A DNA stretch of 64,000 bases, taken from positions 31,922 to 95,921 of the forward strand of contig NZ_JPME01000005.1 of NCBI RefSeq assembly GCF_000732605.1, written 5' to 3'. This DNA comes from Lacrimispora celerecrescens (lineage in GTDB: Bacteria; Bacillota; Clostridia; Lachnospirales; Lachnospiraceae). The notes under the pieces are model-generated. The model saw only the letters and a list, made by a program, of their open reading frames with translations. It did no database searches and was not told where the DNA came from. The stretch's first letter is position 1. Each line of letters opens with the position of its first letter. Of this stretch, positions 18,090 through 26,252 are shown piece by piece. A program made the position numbers and the translations under genes.

Positions 18090-19001
18090 ATGGAGCACGT
18101 ATCAGGAGTCGGAATGATTAATGTGGATATCCTTTATACAGGAATTGAGAGAATTCCCAATGAAGGGGAAGAAATATATTCCAAGGAATTTGATATTCAA
18201 TTAGGTGGGGGGATTCCGGCAACGATGATTAACCTGGCACGCCTTGGAGTTCCTACTGAGCTATGTACCTTCTTAGGAGATGATATGTTTTCCAATTATG
18301 CAAAAACTCAGTTAGAACGCTATCATACATCGTATCATAATATTTACAATGGAAGCGGTATGCCCGTGGCCATAACTTCTATAATCACAACACAAAGGGA
18401 TCGTACCTTTATCTCTTATCGCAATCACTTTACACTTCATGAAGAAGATCAGGATAAAATATACGATAAACTAAAAGGTGCAAAAATAGCTGATATGCAA
18501 CTGGGGTATTTAGAAGTTTATAAGCGGTTAAAAGAGGATGGTACCATACTGGTTTTTGATGTGGGCTGGGAAGACGGAATGTCTTTAGAAAAATATTCGG
18601 AGTATCTTAAGCTTGCAGATTATTTTACGCCAAATCAAAAAGAAGCATTAGAGATTACGAAAACAAATAATTTGCAGGATGCCGCGGAGAAACTGAAAGA
18701 ATATTTTGATCAGGTTATTATTAAACTTGACAAGAACGGCTGTATGCTGGTAGAAGGTGATACCACACATATTATTCCGCCCTTAGAGAATATTAAAGCG
18801 GTAGATGCTACAGGAGCAGGAGATGCATTTTTAAGCGGTTTTATTTATGGTTTATATCATAACTATGACGTGAAAGATGCCATACTGTTTGGTAACATAA
18901 CCGGCGGATTATGTGTAGAAGGGATTGGTTGTTTAACACGTTACGTAAATGAGAAGGAGTTATTAGAGATAGCAGAAAAACATCGTAATAAAATCAGGTG
19001 A
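18090..19001 (+). CDS. PfkB-family carbohydrate kinase
   Basis: A sugar kinase of the ribokinase fold, 303 residues. The N-terminal substrate site reads VGMINVDILY, and LGGGIPATMINLARLG forms the first PfkB signature. The second signature, VDATGAGDAFLSGF (about residues 247-260), holds the anion hole and the catalytic Asp. The start codon follows the GH4 stop by one base, so the two are co-translated. It may phosphorylate either the imported disaccharide before GH4 cleavage, or the monosaccharide released. A bidirectional terminator ends the operon ten bases downstream. Confidence 0.88.
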   Translation: MEHVSGVGMINVDILYTGIERIPNEGEEIYSKEFDIQLGGGIPATMINLARLGVPTELCTFLGDDMFSNYAKTQLERYHTSYHNIYNGSGMPVAITSIITTQRDRTFISYRNHFTLHEEDQDKIYDKLKGAKIADMQLGYLEVYKRLKEDGTILVFDVGWEDGMSLEKYSEYLKLADYFTPNQKEALEITKTNNLQDAAEKLKEYFDQVIIKLDKNGCMLVEGDTTHIIPPLENIKAVDATGAGDAFLSGFIYGLYHNYDVKDAILFGNITGGLCVEGIGCLTRYVNEKELLEIAEKHRNKIR

Positions 19002-19010
19002 AATAAAATA

Positions 19011-19048
19011 CCTCCAAACTGATAATGCATCTTACATCAGTTTGGAGG
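19011..19048. terminator. Bidirectional terminator between convergent genes
   Basis: CCTCCAAACTGA (19011-19022) pairs with TCAGTTTGGAGG (19037-19048), a 12-bp perfect stem. Ts follow on the plus strand, and a T-rich tract (complement of AAATAAAATA) follows on the minus strand. It separates the PfkB gene from the convergent deacetylase. Confidence 0.8.
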
Positions 19049-19059
19049 TTTACTGTAAG

Positions 19060-19941
19060 TTATTTCACAGTGTCCATTCCTTCTTTTATCATTTTTTTAA
19101 TACTCTGATTATGGGCTCTGCGTATTCTCTTTAGACTGTATAAAGTTTCGGGATCATGATCTATCACATTCACCCCAAATTTACAAGTCAGGGTCGCCTT
19201 AAAACCTAGTTTTTTAACAATGGTTTCTATTTCATCGTTATATTTTCCATATGGATAGGTAAAGGTATTTGGACTATTCCCTGTCGCAGACAAAATTTCT
19301 TCCTGCAGCTTATTTAAATCATTCGTGAAAAGTTCTTCAAATTGTACCAATGGTTCATCAGACATTTTGCAGCATCCATAGCGTCCATTAGAAATTTTAT
19401 GTAAATTATAGGAATGGCTTTGTATTTCAACCAGTCCGGATTGCTGCATTTCTTTTACTTCATCCCATGTTACGTGAGAATAATTAATATTTTCATCGCA
19501 AACTTTCGAAAAGTCATCCACGCTTTTTCCAATTACAGATAAAACGATTTTCATATTATACTCTTTCACTAGAGGATAAACATTTAAATAGGTACTTAGA
19601 TACCCGTCATCAAAAGAAAGTACGACAGGATTCTGGGGTAATTCCTTTTTATCATTAACATAATCGATTAATTGTGTCATTGTTATAGTATTGTAATTAT
19701 TTTCTTTTAAATACTTTAGATCACTTTCAAATTCTTTGGGACTAATGACATCATTGCCAAAACCACTATTTTTTACTTGATGATACATGATAATCGGAAC
19801 TAAAACCCCATCAACCGGTTCTGTAGAAGAGACCACATGGATTTTATATATACTTTTGATGATAGAAATAGATAATAGGCAGTAAGTGATGATCAATATC
19901 ATATTCTTTAGAATACTTTTATATTTTTTTATTCGGTCCAT
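19060..19941 (-). CDS. Polysaccharide deacetylase, CE4/NodB type, membrane-anchored
   Basis: An extracytoplasmic metal-dependent deacetylase, 293 residues. A basic N-terminus and one hydrophobic segment (about residues 13-30) act as signal anchor. The NodB domain follows with IPIIMYHQV, the catalytic and metal Asp pair in LSFDDGY (D111, D112), and the metal-binding HSYNLH (H176 and H181). TYPYGKYN is the usual motif 3. Likely substrates are N-acetyl groups on peptidoglycan or another cell-wall glycan. It lies alone on the minus strand, with the FadR-type gene upstream but 99 bases away and an inverted repeat in the gap. Confidence 0.88.
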   Translation of the reverse strand: MDRIKKYKSILKNMILIITYCLLSISIIKSIYKIHVVSSTEPVDGVLVPIIMYHQVKNSGFGNDVISPKEFESDLKYLKENNYNTITMTQLIDYVNDKKELPQNPVVLSFDDGYLSTYLNVYPLVKEYNMKIVLSVIGKSVDDFSKVCDENINYSHVTWDEVKEMQQSGLVEIQSHSYNLHKISNGRYGCCKMSDEPLVQFEELFTNDLNKLQEEILSATGNSPNTFTYPYGKYNDEIETIVKKLGFKATLTCKFGVNVIDHDPETLYSLKRIRRAHNQSIKKMIKEGMDTVK

Positions 19942-19952
19942 AATTATGCCCT

Positions 19953-19976
19953 TATATTTTGTTATAACAAATATAT
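19953..19976. promoter_or_regulatory. Inverted repeat upstream of the deacetylase
   Basis: TTGTTATAACAA at 19959-19970 is a perfect 12-bp palindrome, extended on both sides by TATAT-like arms with one extra base on the left. It lies about 20 bases before the deacetylase start and could be an operator. No regulator can be assigned. Confidence 0.35.
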
Positions 19977-20040
19977 GCCGAAACTATGAATTAATTCATA
20001 TATTAGAGGATCCTTTTCCGAACCCTCTTAATGTATCCGC

Positions 20041-20742
20041 TTAATATATCTTATGCCCACCTTCCAAGGCTTCATCCAGCTGTTTATCGGTACATCTTCT
20101 TGCCGCCTCCACATCACGCTCTTTGATGCATTTATACAGACAAAGTGTGCTGTCGTATAGTGCCTCCTTCCCATAGCGAAGACAAAAACGCTTCCAAAGC
20201 TGTGTTACAACAGGTTTAAAAGATATGTAAATTAAAGGGATAATACTGTTTCCACTGATAACCGATAGTTTGTGATGAAAAGAAAAAGTGGCTGAAATCG
20301 TATCTTCAATGGATTTTGCATTTGCAACTTCCTCTAATAATCCTTCCAATCCAAGAATATCCTCATTCGATGAATTCTTTATAATCGAATCCGTTGCCAG
20401 ATGTTCCAGCGCCCGGCGTACTTCAAGGATTGAGTAAATATCTGCCTGCCCAAGTGTATCTCCGTGATATTCCATAATTGCATTTAGGGTATTGATATTT
20501 CCGTACTTGCCGTATTCTGCTACAAATACCCCCTGCCTTGGATGCACCTCTAAAAAACCCTGTTTTTCAAGTTCTGCAAATCCGCTGTTAACCACTGCAC
20601 GGCTCACCTGCATCTGTTTCGCAATCTCCCTTTCCGGAGGTAATTTGCTTCCAACCGGAATATGCCCTGATAAAATCATGTCACGAATCTGACAAATAAA
20701 CATTTCTTTTAAGCTCAAAGCGCTAAGTTTCTGAAATTCCAT
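20041..20742 (-). CDS. FadR-subfamily GntR transcriptional regulator
   Basis: A regulator of 233 residues with a winged helix at about residues 10-75 (PPEREIAKQMQVSRAVVNSGF, then LEVHPRQGVFVAEYG as the wing) and an all-helical FCD ligand domain at about 90-225. The FCD metal/ligand histidines are probably in FSFHHKLS and nearby. Its start faces the hypB operon, and two 13-bp palindromes of the FadR operator form lie in the shared region. It therefore probably controls itself and the hypB-hypA operon. The ligand is unknown; FCD domains often bind small organic acids. Confidence 0.88.
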   Translation of the reverse strand: MEFQKLSALSLKEMFICQIRDMILSGHIPVGSKLPPEREIAKQMQVSRAVVNSGFAELEKQGFLEVHPRQGVFVAEYGKYGNINTLNAIMEYHGDTLGQADIYSILEVRRALEHLATDSIIKNSSNEDILGLEGLLEEVANAKSIEDTISATFSFHHKLSVISGNSIIPLIYISFKPVVTQLWKRFCLRYGKEALYDSTLCLYKCIKERDVEAARRCTDKQLDEALEGGHKIY

Positions 20743-20765
20743 CGTCTCTCCCCCTTGATCTGGCT

Positions 20766-20778
20766 CTGGTCATACCAG
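20766..20778. promoter_or_regulatory. FadR-type operator CTGGTCATACCAG
   Basis: A 13-bp palindrome CTGGT-CAT-ACCAG, 24 bases upstream of the GntR gene start. It matches the TGGT-N3-ACCA pattern of FadR-subfamily sites. Confidence 0.6.
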
Positions 20779-20858
20779 AAATCAATACTATTTTATCATA
20801 CATTCTTACTAAAACTCAACAAATAAATAAGTAATAATGACAATAATTTTTTGCAATA

Positions 20859-20887
20859 TTGCTAATTTCTATGGAATATTTTATAAT
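20859..20887 (+). promoter_or_regulatory. Promoter of the hypB operon
   Basis: TTGCTA (20859-20864), a 17-base spacer and TATAAT (20882-20887). The predicted start near 20894 lies upstream of the second palindrome. Confidence 0.55.
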
Positions 20888-20919
20888 AATATTGTTAAAA
20901 AATAAACTAATCACTTCAC

Positions 20920-20932
20920 CTGGCTGAACCAG
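20920..20932 (+). promoter_or_regulatory. Second FadR-type operator CTGGCTGAACCAG
   Basis: It has the same 13-bp length and CTGG/ACCAG arms as the site at 20766-20778, with one arm mismatch. It lies about 26 bases after the predicted hypB transcription start, a roadblock position for the GntR protein. Confidence 0.5.
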
Positions 20933-21004
20933 AGAAAATGCCAAAAGGTGGTATTTAAGACAACAAGTGGAATAAAGAAGGATGGAAAGAAAGGAGCGCG
21001 ACAC

Positions 21005-21673
21005 ATGGAAGATTTTAAAGTTCTTGAGATAAAAACAAGTGTCTTTGCTGACAACAACATACAAGCTGAAAAGCTTCGTGAAGAATTAAAGGAGAAGAAG
21101 GTCTTTCTTCTTAATCTAATGTCCAGTCCCGGTGCCGGTAAGACCACGACTCTTACCCGGACGATCAATGTGTTGAAAAACGACATTCATATTGGTGTTA
21201 TGGAAGCTGATATTGATTCTGATGTGGATGCCCGTACCATACAGCAAACTGGTGTAAAGGCCATCCAGCTGCATACCGGTGGTATGTGCCATTTGGATGC
21301 GGAAATGACCCGCCAGGGATTGGAGGGTCTTAATACAGACGGTCTTGACCTTGTAATATTAGAAAATGTGGGCAACCTGGTCTGTCCTGCAGAATTTGAC
21401 ACCGGCGCAGTAAAAAATGCGATGATCCTTTCCGTACCGGAAGGAGATGACAAACCTCTTAAGTACCCGCTGATGTTCTCTATTTGCGATGTGATACTGA
21501 TCAATAAGATGGATGTAATGCCTTATTTTAATTTTGATATGGAAAAATGCAAAGCGAATATTAGACTTCGTAATCCCAACGCGATTATCATTCCAATCAG
21601 TGCCCTAAAAGATGAGGGGATAAAGGAATGGACCGACTGGTTAAGCAATGCAGTAAAATCCTGGTGTGAATAA
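21005..21673 (+). CDS. hypB: HypB-like nickel-incorporation GTPase
   Basis: A SIMIBI-class GTPase that delivers nickel to metalloenzymes with HypA. The Walker A loop SSPGAGKTT sits at residues 40-48, the switch region holds MEADIDSDVDARTI, and NKMD gives guanine specificity. ENVGNLVCPAEFD and the HTGGMCHLDAEM segment carry the conserved HypB cysteine and histidine at the metal site. The histidine-rich N-terminus of some HypB proteins is absent. Start 21005 has AAAGGAG eight bases upstream. The partner hypA lies at 24451 after the fused oxidoreductase. No hydrogenase or urease genes are visible, so the nickel client is unknown. Confidence 0.9.
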   Translation: MEDFKVLEIKTSVFADNNIQAEKLREELKEKKVFLLNLMSSPGAGKTTTLTRTINVLKNDIHIGVMEADIDSDVDARTIQQTGVKAIQLHTGGMCHLDAEMTRQGLEGLNTDGLDLVILENVGNLVCPAEFDTGAVKNAMILSVPEGDDKPLKYPLMFSICDVILINKMDVMPYFNFDMEKCKANIRLRNPNAIIIPISALKDEGIKEWTDWLSNAVKSWCE

Positions 21674-21742
21674 CAAACGTATCACTATCATAAAAAGTAT
21701 CCATAAACTTCAAATGCGTAAAACAAGAGAGGGAAGGAAATT

Positions 21743-24430
21743 ATGAGTGAATTAAGACCTAAAATTGTAAAACTGGCAAAAATGGTAGGCGGCATCGCCG
21801 GAGCTATGAACAAAATCGATGAAAATTCTCCCGAATACTATGCTCTAAACTGTGTTGTAACAGATGATATGGCTGATATTGCGATGATTATCGGGCTGCG
21901 TAAACCCCGTACCTTCGAGTATATCGCTAAGCGCTCTGGAAAGAGTGAAAAAGAGACGAAGACCCTCTTAGAGCAGCTGGCCTACACCGGTGTCGCCAAA
22001 GTGTGGAAGGATAAGGAGGATCATAAAGAGCGGTTTTTTGTGAATATATTTGCCCCAGGTATGTTAGAAATGATGGTAAATAACCGGGAACAGCTTAACG
22101 AACATCCGGAAATTGGGAAGGCCTTTGAAGAATATACCAGACTGCGTCTTGCGCCTATGGCAGCAAAATTTCCTCAAGGCATGGCAATGATGCGTGTCAT
22201 TCCGGTAGAAGAGGCCATCAAGGATATTCCCGGTACACAACCCTGGGAACGTCTTTCCTATTACCTGGATAAATATGATACGTTCACGGTATCTGACTGC
22301 TCCTGCCGCCAGTCACGCCGAGTTTTGGATGAGGGCTGCGGTCATCTGGAAAAAGATATCTGTATTCAGATGGGGGAAGGTGCTGAATATTATATAAAAA
22401 CAGGCAGGGGCCGCCAGATTACACGGGAAGAAGCAAAGGAAATTCTCAAATTTGCAGAGAATAACGGCCTGATGCATGAAATGCCCCATACCGACGGTCT
22501 TGGTGAATCGGCGGCAATCTGCAACTGCTGTGGCTGCTCCTGTTTCTCATTGCGTCTTGCAACACTTTTTAACACTCCAGATTCCATACGTTCCAACTTC
22601 ACTGCAAAGGTAACAAAGGAGAACTGTGTAGCCTGCGGACAGTGTGTGGAAAACTGTCCTGTTAATGCATTAAAGCTTGGCCAAAAACTCTGTTCCAAAA
22701 CACCTGTTACCATAAAAGCAGAACCTACCGCACGTGATCATATCTGGAAAGAAAGCAACTGGAATGTGGATTACCGTGAGAACCGTAAAGATGTTACGGA
22801 AGAAGGTACATCTCCTTGTAAAACTGCCTGTCCTGCGCATATCTCCGTACAAGGTTACATAAAGCTTGCTGCTTCCGGCCGCTACCATGAAGCATTGGAG
22901 CTGATAAAAAAAGAAAATCCTTTCCCTGCTGTCTGCGGACGTATCTGCCCACATGGCTGTGAAAGCGAATGCACCCGCGGTGATATTGATGAACCGGTTT
23001 CCATCGACGAAATCAAAAAATTTATTGCAGACAAAGAGTTGGATGGTTCGATCCGCTATATCCCGCCTATGCGTTACCACCTTGGAAATAAAATCGCAGT
23101 AGTCGGCTCCGGTCCTTCCGGTCTTTCCTGCGCCTATTACCTGGCAATTGATGGTTATCAGGTAACGGTATTTGAAAAGGAAGAAAAACTTGGTGGCATG
23201 CTTACCCTTGGTATTCCATCCTTCCGCCTGGAAAAGGAGGTTCTTAATGCTGAAATAGACGTTCTGCGTGAGATGGGCGTTACCTTTAAAAACGGAATTG
23301 AAGTCGGAAAAGATGTGACTCTTAATGAACTTCGCAAAGAAGGTTATGAAGCATTTTATCTGGCAATCGGCGCACAGGGTGGCAGAAGCCTTGGTATTGA
23401 AGGGGAAGAAGCTGAGGGTGTTATCTCCGGCGTTGAGTTCCTTCGCAATGTAAACCTTGGAAGAAAGGCAGAGCTCTCCGGTAATGTAGTTGTAATCGGC
23501 GGCGGAAATGTAGCAATTGACGTAGCCCGTACAGGGGTAAGACAGGGGGCTGATGCTGTTGATCTTTACTGTCTGGAAAGTCCCAGTGAAATGCCGGCAC
23601 TACCGGATGAGATCGCAGAGGCAGAGGAAGATAAAGTATCCTTTCATAATGGCTGGGGCCCTAAGCGCATCCTGACAGAAGACGGAAAGGTGACCGGTGT
23701 GGAATTTAAGCGCTGCATCCGTGTATTCGATGCAGACCAGCGTTTCGCTCCAACGTACGATGAAACGGATACCATCATCGTAAAAGCTGATACTGTGCTG
23801 CTTTCCATTGGCCAGTCCATTGAGTGGGGCGGACTTCTCTCAGAAAGTAAAGTTGAGCTTGGACGCGGCGGTACTGCCAAAGCTGATAGTTTGACCTTAC
23901 AGACTTCGGAACCGGACGTTTTTGTGGGCGGTGACTGCTTTACCGGACCCCAATTTGCGATCCATGCCATTGCAGCCGGAAAAGAAGGTGCAATCTCGAT
24001 TCATCGTTATGTACAGCCGGGACAGTCTCTTGTATTTGGCCGTGACCGCCGGGAATACCATGCTTTTGATAAGAATAACGTTGCTGTCGGCGTACTGGAT
24101 TTTGATACGACTCCCCGCCAGAGACCAGGCCATTCACCTGAGAAAAAGGGCAGCTTTTATGATGAACGTATGACCTTCACCGAGGAACAGTTAAAGAAAG
24201 AGACGGAACGCTGCCTTGGATGCGGGGCGGTAGAGATCGACAGTTATATGTGTATTGGCTGTGGCATGTGTACGACCAAATGTAAATTTGATGCAATTCA
24301 TCTGGAGCGCACCTATAACACAGTTCCCAATACCTATGAAAAACTTCCTGTAAAGATTGCTGCCAACGCAATTGTACGTACCGGAAAGATTGCTGCAACC
24401 GCCCTCAAAGAAAGCGTTGGAAAAAGCTGA
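21743..24430 (+). CDS. Large Fe-S/FAD oxidoreductase: ferredoxin module fused to GltD-like domain
   Basis: A multidomain protein of 895 residues. Residues about 1-140 resemble a winged-helix or helical module (FEYIAKRSGKSEKETKTLL). Residues 180-280 hold a cysteine cluster (SDCSCRQSRRVLDEGCG and ICNCCGCSCFSLR). A [4Fe-4S] ferredoxin motif, CVACGQCVENCP, follows near residue 300. From about 355 comes a GltD-like NADPH:acceptor domain, with CKTACPAHISVQGYI and CGRICPHGCESEC for Fe-S clusters, VVGSGPSGLSCAYYLA for FAD and GGGNVAIDVART for NAD(P). The C-terminus adds CLGCG and CIGCGMCTTKC. It probably moves electrons between NAD(P)H and an unknown partner. It lies between hypB and hypA, which suggests it works with, or matures, a nickel enzyme. 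Confidence 0.85.
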   Translation: MSELRPKIVKLAKMVGGIAGAMNKIDENSPEYYALNCVVTDDMADIAMIIGLRKPRTFEYIAKRSGKSEKETKTLLEQLAYTGVAKVWKDKEDHKERFFVNIFAPGMLEMMVNNREQLNEHPEIGKAFEEYTRLRLAPMAAKFPQGMAMMRVIPVEEAIKDIPGTQPWERLSYYLDKYDTFTVSDCSCRQSRRVLDEGCGHLEKDICIQMGEGAEYYIKTGRGRQITREEAKEILKFAENNGLMHEMPHTDGLGESAAICNCCGCSCFSLRLATLFNTPDSIRSNFTAKVTKENCVACGQCVENCPVNALKLGQKLCSKTPVTIKAEPTARDHIWKESNWNVDYRENRKDVTEEGTSPCKTACPAHISVQGYIKLAASGRYHEALELIKKENPFPAVCGRICPHGCESECTRGDIDEPVSIDEIKKFIADKELDGSIRYIPPMRYHLGNKIAVVGSGPSGLSCAYYLAIDGYQVTVFEKEEKLGGMLTLGIPSFRLEKEVLNAEIDVLREMGVTFKNGIEVGKDVTLNELRKEGYEAFYLAIGAQGGRSLGIEGEEAEGVISGVEFLRNVNLGRKAELSGNVVVIGGGNVAIDVARTGVRQGADAVDLYCLESPSEMPALPDEIAEAEEDKVSFHNGWGPKRILTEDGKVTGVEFKRCIRVFDADQRFAPTYDETDTIIVKADTVLLSIGQSIEWGGLLSESKVELGRGGTAKADSLTLQTSEPDVFVGGDCFTGPQFAIHAIAAGKEGAISIHRYVQPGQSLVFGRDRREYHAFDKNNVAVGVLDFDTTPRQRPGHSPEKKGSFYDERMTFTEEQLKKETERCLGCGAVEIDSYMCIGCGMCTTKCKFDAIHLERTYNTVPNTYEKLPVKIAANAIVRTGKIAATALKESVGKS

Positions 24431-24450
24431 CGAGAGAAGGAGAGGTAACA

Positions 24451-24792
24451 ATGCATGAGCTTGGTGTATTGAACTCTATGGTCCACACCATAGAGCGTAT
24501 CGTAAAGGAGCAGAACCTATCTGAGGTTCATAAGCTTGTCATCGAAGTTGGCGAGCTTTCCGGTATCGTACCCAGATACTTAGAGCAAAGCTGGCCCGCC
24601 GCCTCCTATAAGACTTTTATGGAAAAAACAGAGCTGGAGCTTATCGTCATTCCCGGTATTGTGAAATGCAAAGGCTGCGGCAGGGTATTTAATGCCGTGT
24701 ACAGTGATTTAAATTGCCCTGACTGCGGCAGTCATGATATGGAAATCCTGGAGGGCGATGACATGATAATTAAGGAAATCGTGTGTAACTAA
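24451..24792 (+). CDS. hypA: HypA-like nickel metallochaperone
   Basis: A small protein of 113 residues. It begins MHELG, in which His2 (with Glu3) forms the nickel site, and carries the zinc site CKGCG...CPDCG at Cys73, Cys76, Cys89 and Cys92. Length and both motifs match HypA/HybF. It passes nickel to an apo-enzyme together with HypB. The gene follows the oxidoreductase by 20 bases, with AGAAGGAGAGG in front, so the three genes form an operon. The absence of hypCDEF here argues against a local role in [NiFe] cofactor assembly. Confidence 0.92.
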   Translation: MHELGVLNSMVHTIERIVKEQNLSEVHKLVIEVGELSGIVPRYLEQSWPAASYKTFMEKTELELIVIPGIVKCKGCGRVFNAVYSDLNCPDCGSHDMEILEGDDMIIKEIVCN

Positions 24793-24925
24793 AGGATTCT
24801 AACGAAGAAGCGGCGGAGACTTTGGAAGAAGGAGCCGCAATTTAAAAATCAAAGGTGAATGCCAGAACGTTCTCATGAATTTAATATGAAGGAAATAAAA
24901 GCGTGTGAAACAAGGAGGAATGGGT

Positions 24926-25978
24926 ATGTTTGTGTTTTCAGAAAGTGTTCCTACAATATTGGTTTTACTGGTATGGCTTGGGGTGTTTATATCGTTGTTT
25001 GCCGCAAATGAATTGAGCCGTCGTTTTAAGTGGGTGGGGTTTGGCTGCTTTGTTGTGCTACCGGTTGTTTTAACAGTTTTATGGCTGACGACGTTAAAGG
25101 ATTCTTCTTATATGGACTGGTTTCATCTGGCAAAGGTTTACTCCTCTACAGCGGGGTGTATTGGCTTTTGGTGTATCCGTCATATCAAAAAGCTTCAGCA
25201 TAATAAACTTGCGTTGTGTTTCCCGCCGTTAATTCTGGCGATCAATATTCTGGAAGCCTGTATCCGCGATTTTGAAGTAAGCCAATATGTGACACCGGTT
25301 ATGGAGTTTATGAACAACCAGGTCCAGTACTATATCGGTGGTTCATGGAATGTCATGAACGGGATTGCAGGTCTCTTAAATATTGTGACCATTACAGGCT
25401 GGTTTGGAATCTGTATTCGAAAGAAGACCAGTAAGGATAAAAGCCAGGATATGCTTTGGCCTGATATGATGTGGTTCTGGATTATCGCCTATGATTTATG
25501 GAATTTCGCTTATACCTATAACTGCCTTCCGACTCATGCATGGTATTGCGGATTAGCACTTTTACTGGCCCCCACAATTTGTGCATTTACAGTGGGCAAG
25601 GGGGCATGGCTGCAGCATCGTGCCCAGACACTGGCACTATGGTGTATGTTTGCCCAGACGTTTCCGGTATTTCAGGATGCCAGCAGTTTTCTGGTGCATT
25701 CTCGATCCAGTAAAGCTATTGCAGAAGCAGCGATACGGGAAGGAATGCTTTCCCCTGACGGGTATACGGTATTGACCGGAACAGGAATCCAACCGGTGGC
25801 AGGTGTATCACCGGATACTACTTTTTTGTTTGTTATGAGTTTGCTGGCTCTCCTCGCAAATATCGGAGTCTTTGTCTATATGATTTACAGAATGTATAAG
25901 AATAAGAGAAATCCATATATCGGAGAATTATATACGGATCATAAGAAGTATCAGGAGATTAAGGCTTTGGCGGAGTAA
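24926..25978 (+). CDS. DUF5692 family membrane protein
   Basis: A polytopic membrane protein of about 350 residues with some eight hydrophobic segments and conserved-looking Trp-rich loops (LWPDMMWFWIIAYDLWNFAYTY). I recognise it only as a DUF5692-type protein of unknown function. AAGGAGG at 24912-24918 points to the ATG at 24926 rather than the ATG at 24920 or the upstream GTG. It lies 133 bases after hypA and may be the last gene of the hyp operon. Its last 25 codons occur again, decayed, at 50794-50868. The strong terminator at 26106 closes this region. Confidence 0.75.
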   Translation: MFVFSESVPTILVLLVWLGVFISLFAANELSRRFKWVGFGCFVVLPVVLTVLWLTTLKDSSYMDWFHLAKVYSSTAGCIGFWCIRHIKKLQHNKLALCFPPLILAINILEACIRDFEVSQYVTPVMEFMNNQVQYYIGGSWNVMNGIAGLLNIVTITGWFGICIRKKTSKDKSQDMLWPDMMWFWIIAYDLWNFAYTYNCLPTHAWYCGLALLLAPTICAFTVGKGAWLQHRAQTLALWCMFAQTFPVFQDASSFLVHSRSSKAIAEAAIREGMLSPDGYTVLTGTGIQPVAGVSPDTTFLFVMSLLALLANIGVFVYMIYRMYKNKRNPYIGELYTDHKKYQEIKALAE

Positions 25979-25980
25979 AT
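25904..25980 (+). repeat. Left copy of a direct repeat (3' end of the DUF5692 gene)
   Basis: This segment recurs at 50794-50870. The last 33 bases (25948-25980 and 50838-50870) are identical, and the first 15 or so bases also match. The 28 bases between are the same length but about one third differ. The two copies bracket the 25-kb apiose/glycosidase block. Confidence 0.8.
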
Positions 25981-26105
25981 TTGCAAAGGAAGCTATATAT
26001 TTAAGAAAAACAATTTTCTAACAATGATATTAGCTAAATAAAGTTGTATCATAAGATCCAAATACATATCGGTTAAGGAATTTATTATAAAATATAAAAT
26101 CATGA

Positions 26106-26168
26106 AACAGCAGGAAACGATAAGTCACTGATAAATCAGAGATATGATCGTTGCCTGCTGTTTTTTAT
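26106..26168. terminator. Intrinsic terminator
   Basis: AACAGCAGG (26106-26114) pairs with CCTGCTGTT (26154-26162), extended by AACGAT (26116-26121) with ATCGTT (26147-26152), then a T-rich tract. It separates the DUF5692 gene from the convergent lacI gene. The remaining bases of 25979-26252 show nothing else. Confidence 0.8.
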
Positions 26169-26252
26169 TTCACATTTCTAAAAAATCCTCTGTTAGCCTC
26201 TATTTTAAACTTATAATACACCCAAAATTCTACTACCCTTTTTCCTTTTGCT

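Noticed and set aside
20948..21004. Longer HypB start upstream
   Set aside because: The frame extends upstream, but the clear AAAGGAG site and the family start both point to ATG 21005, and the second FadR-type operator lies just before the extension.
22670..23080. 136-codon open frame on the minus strand
   Set aside because: It is opposite the well-supported Fe-S oxidoreductase, whose cysteine motifs in this interval are clearly real.
24793..24925. GCGGC/GCCGC hairpin and AGAACGTTCT palindrome between hypA and the DUF5692 gene
   Set aside because: The stem is only five base pairs with a long loop and no T-tract, and the palindrome has no counterpart elsewhere, so neither is claimed as a functional site.
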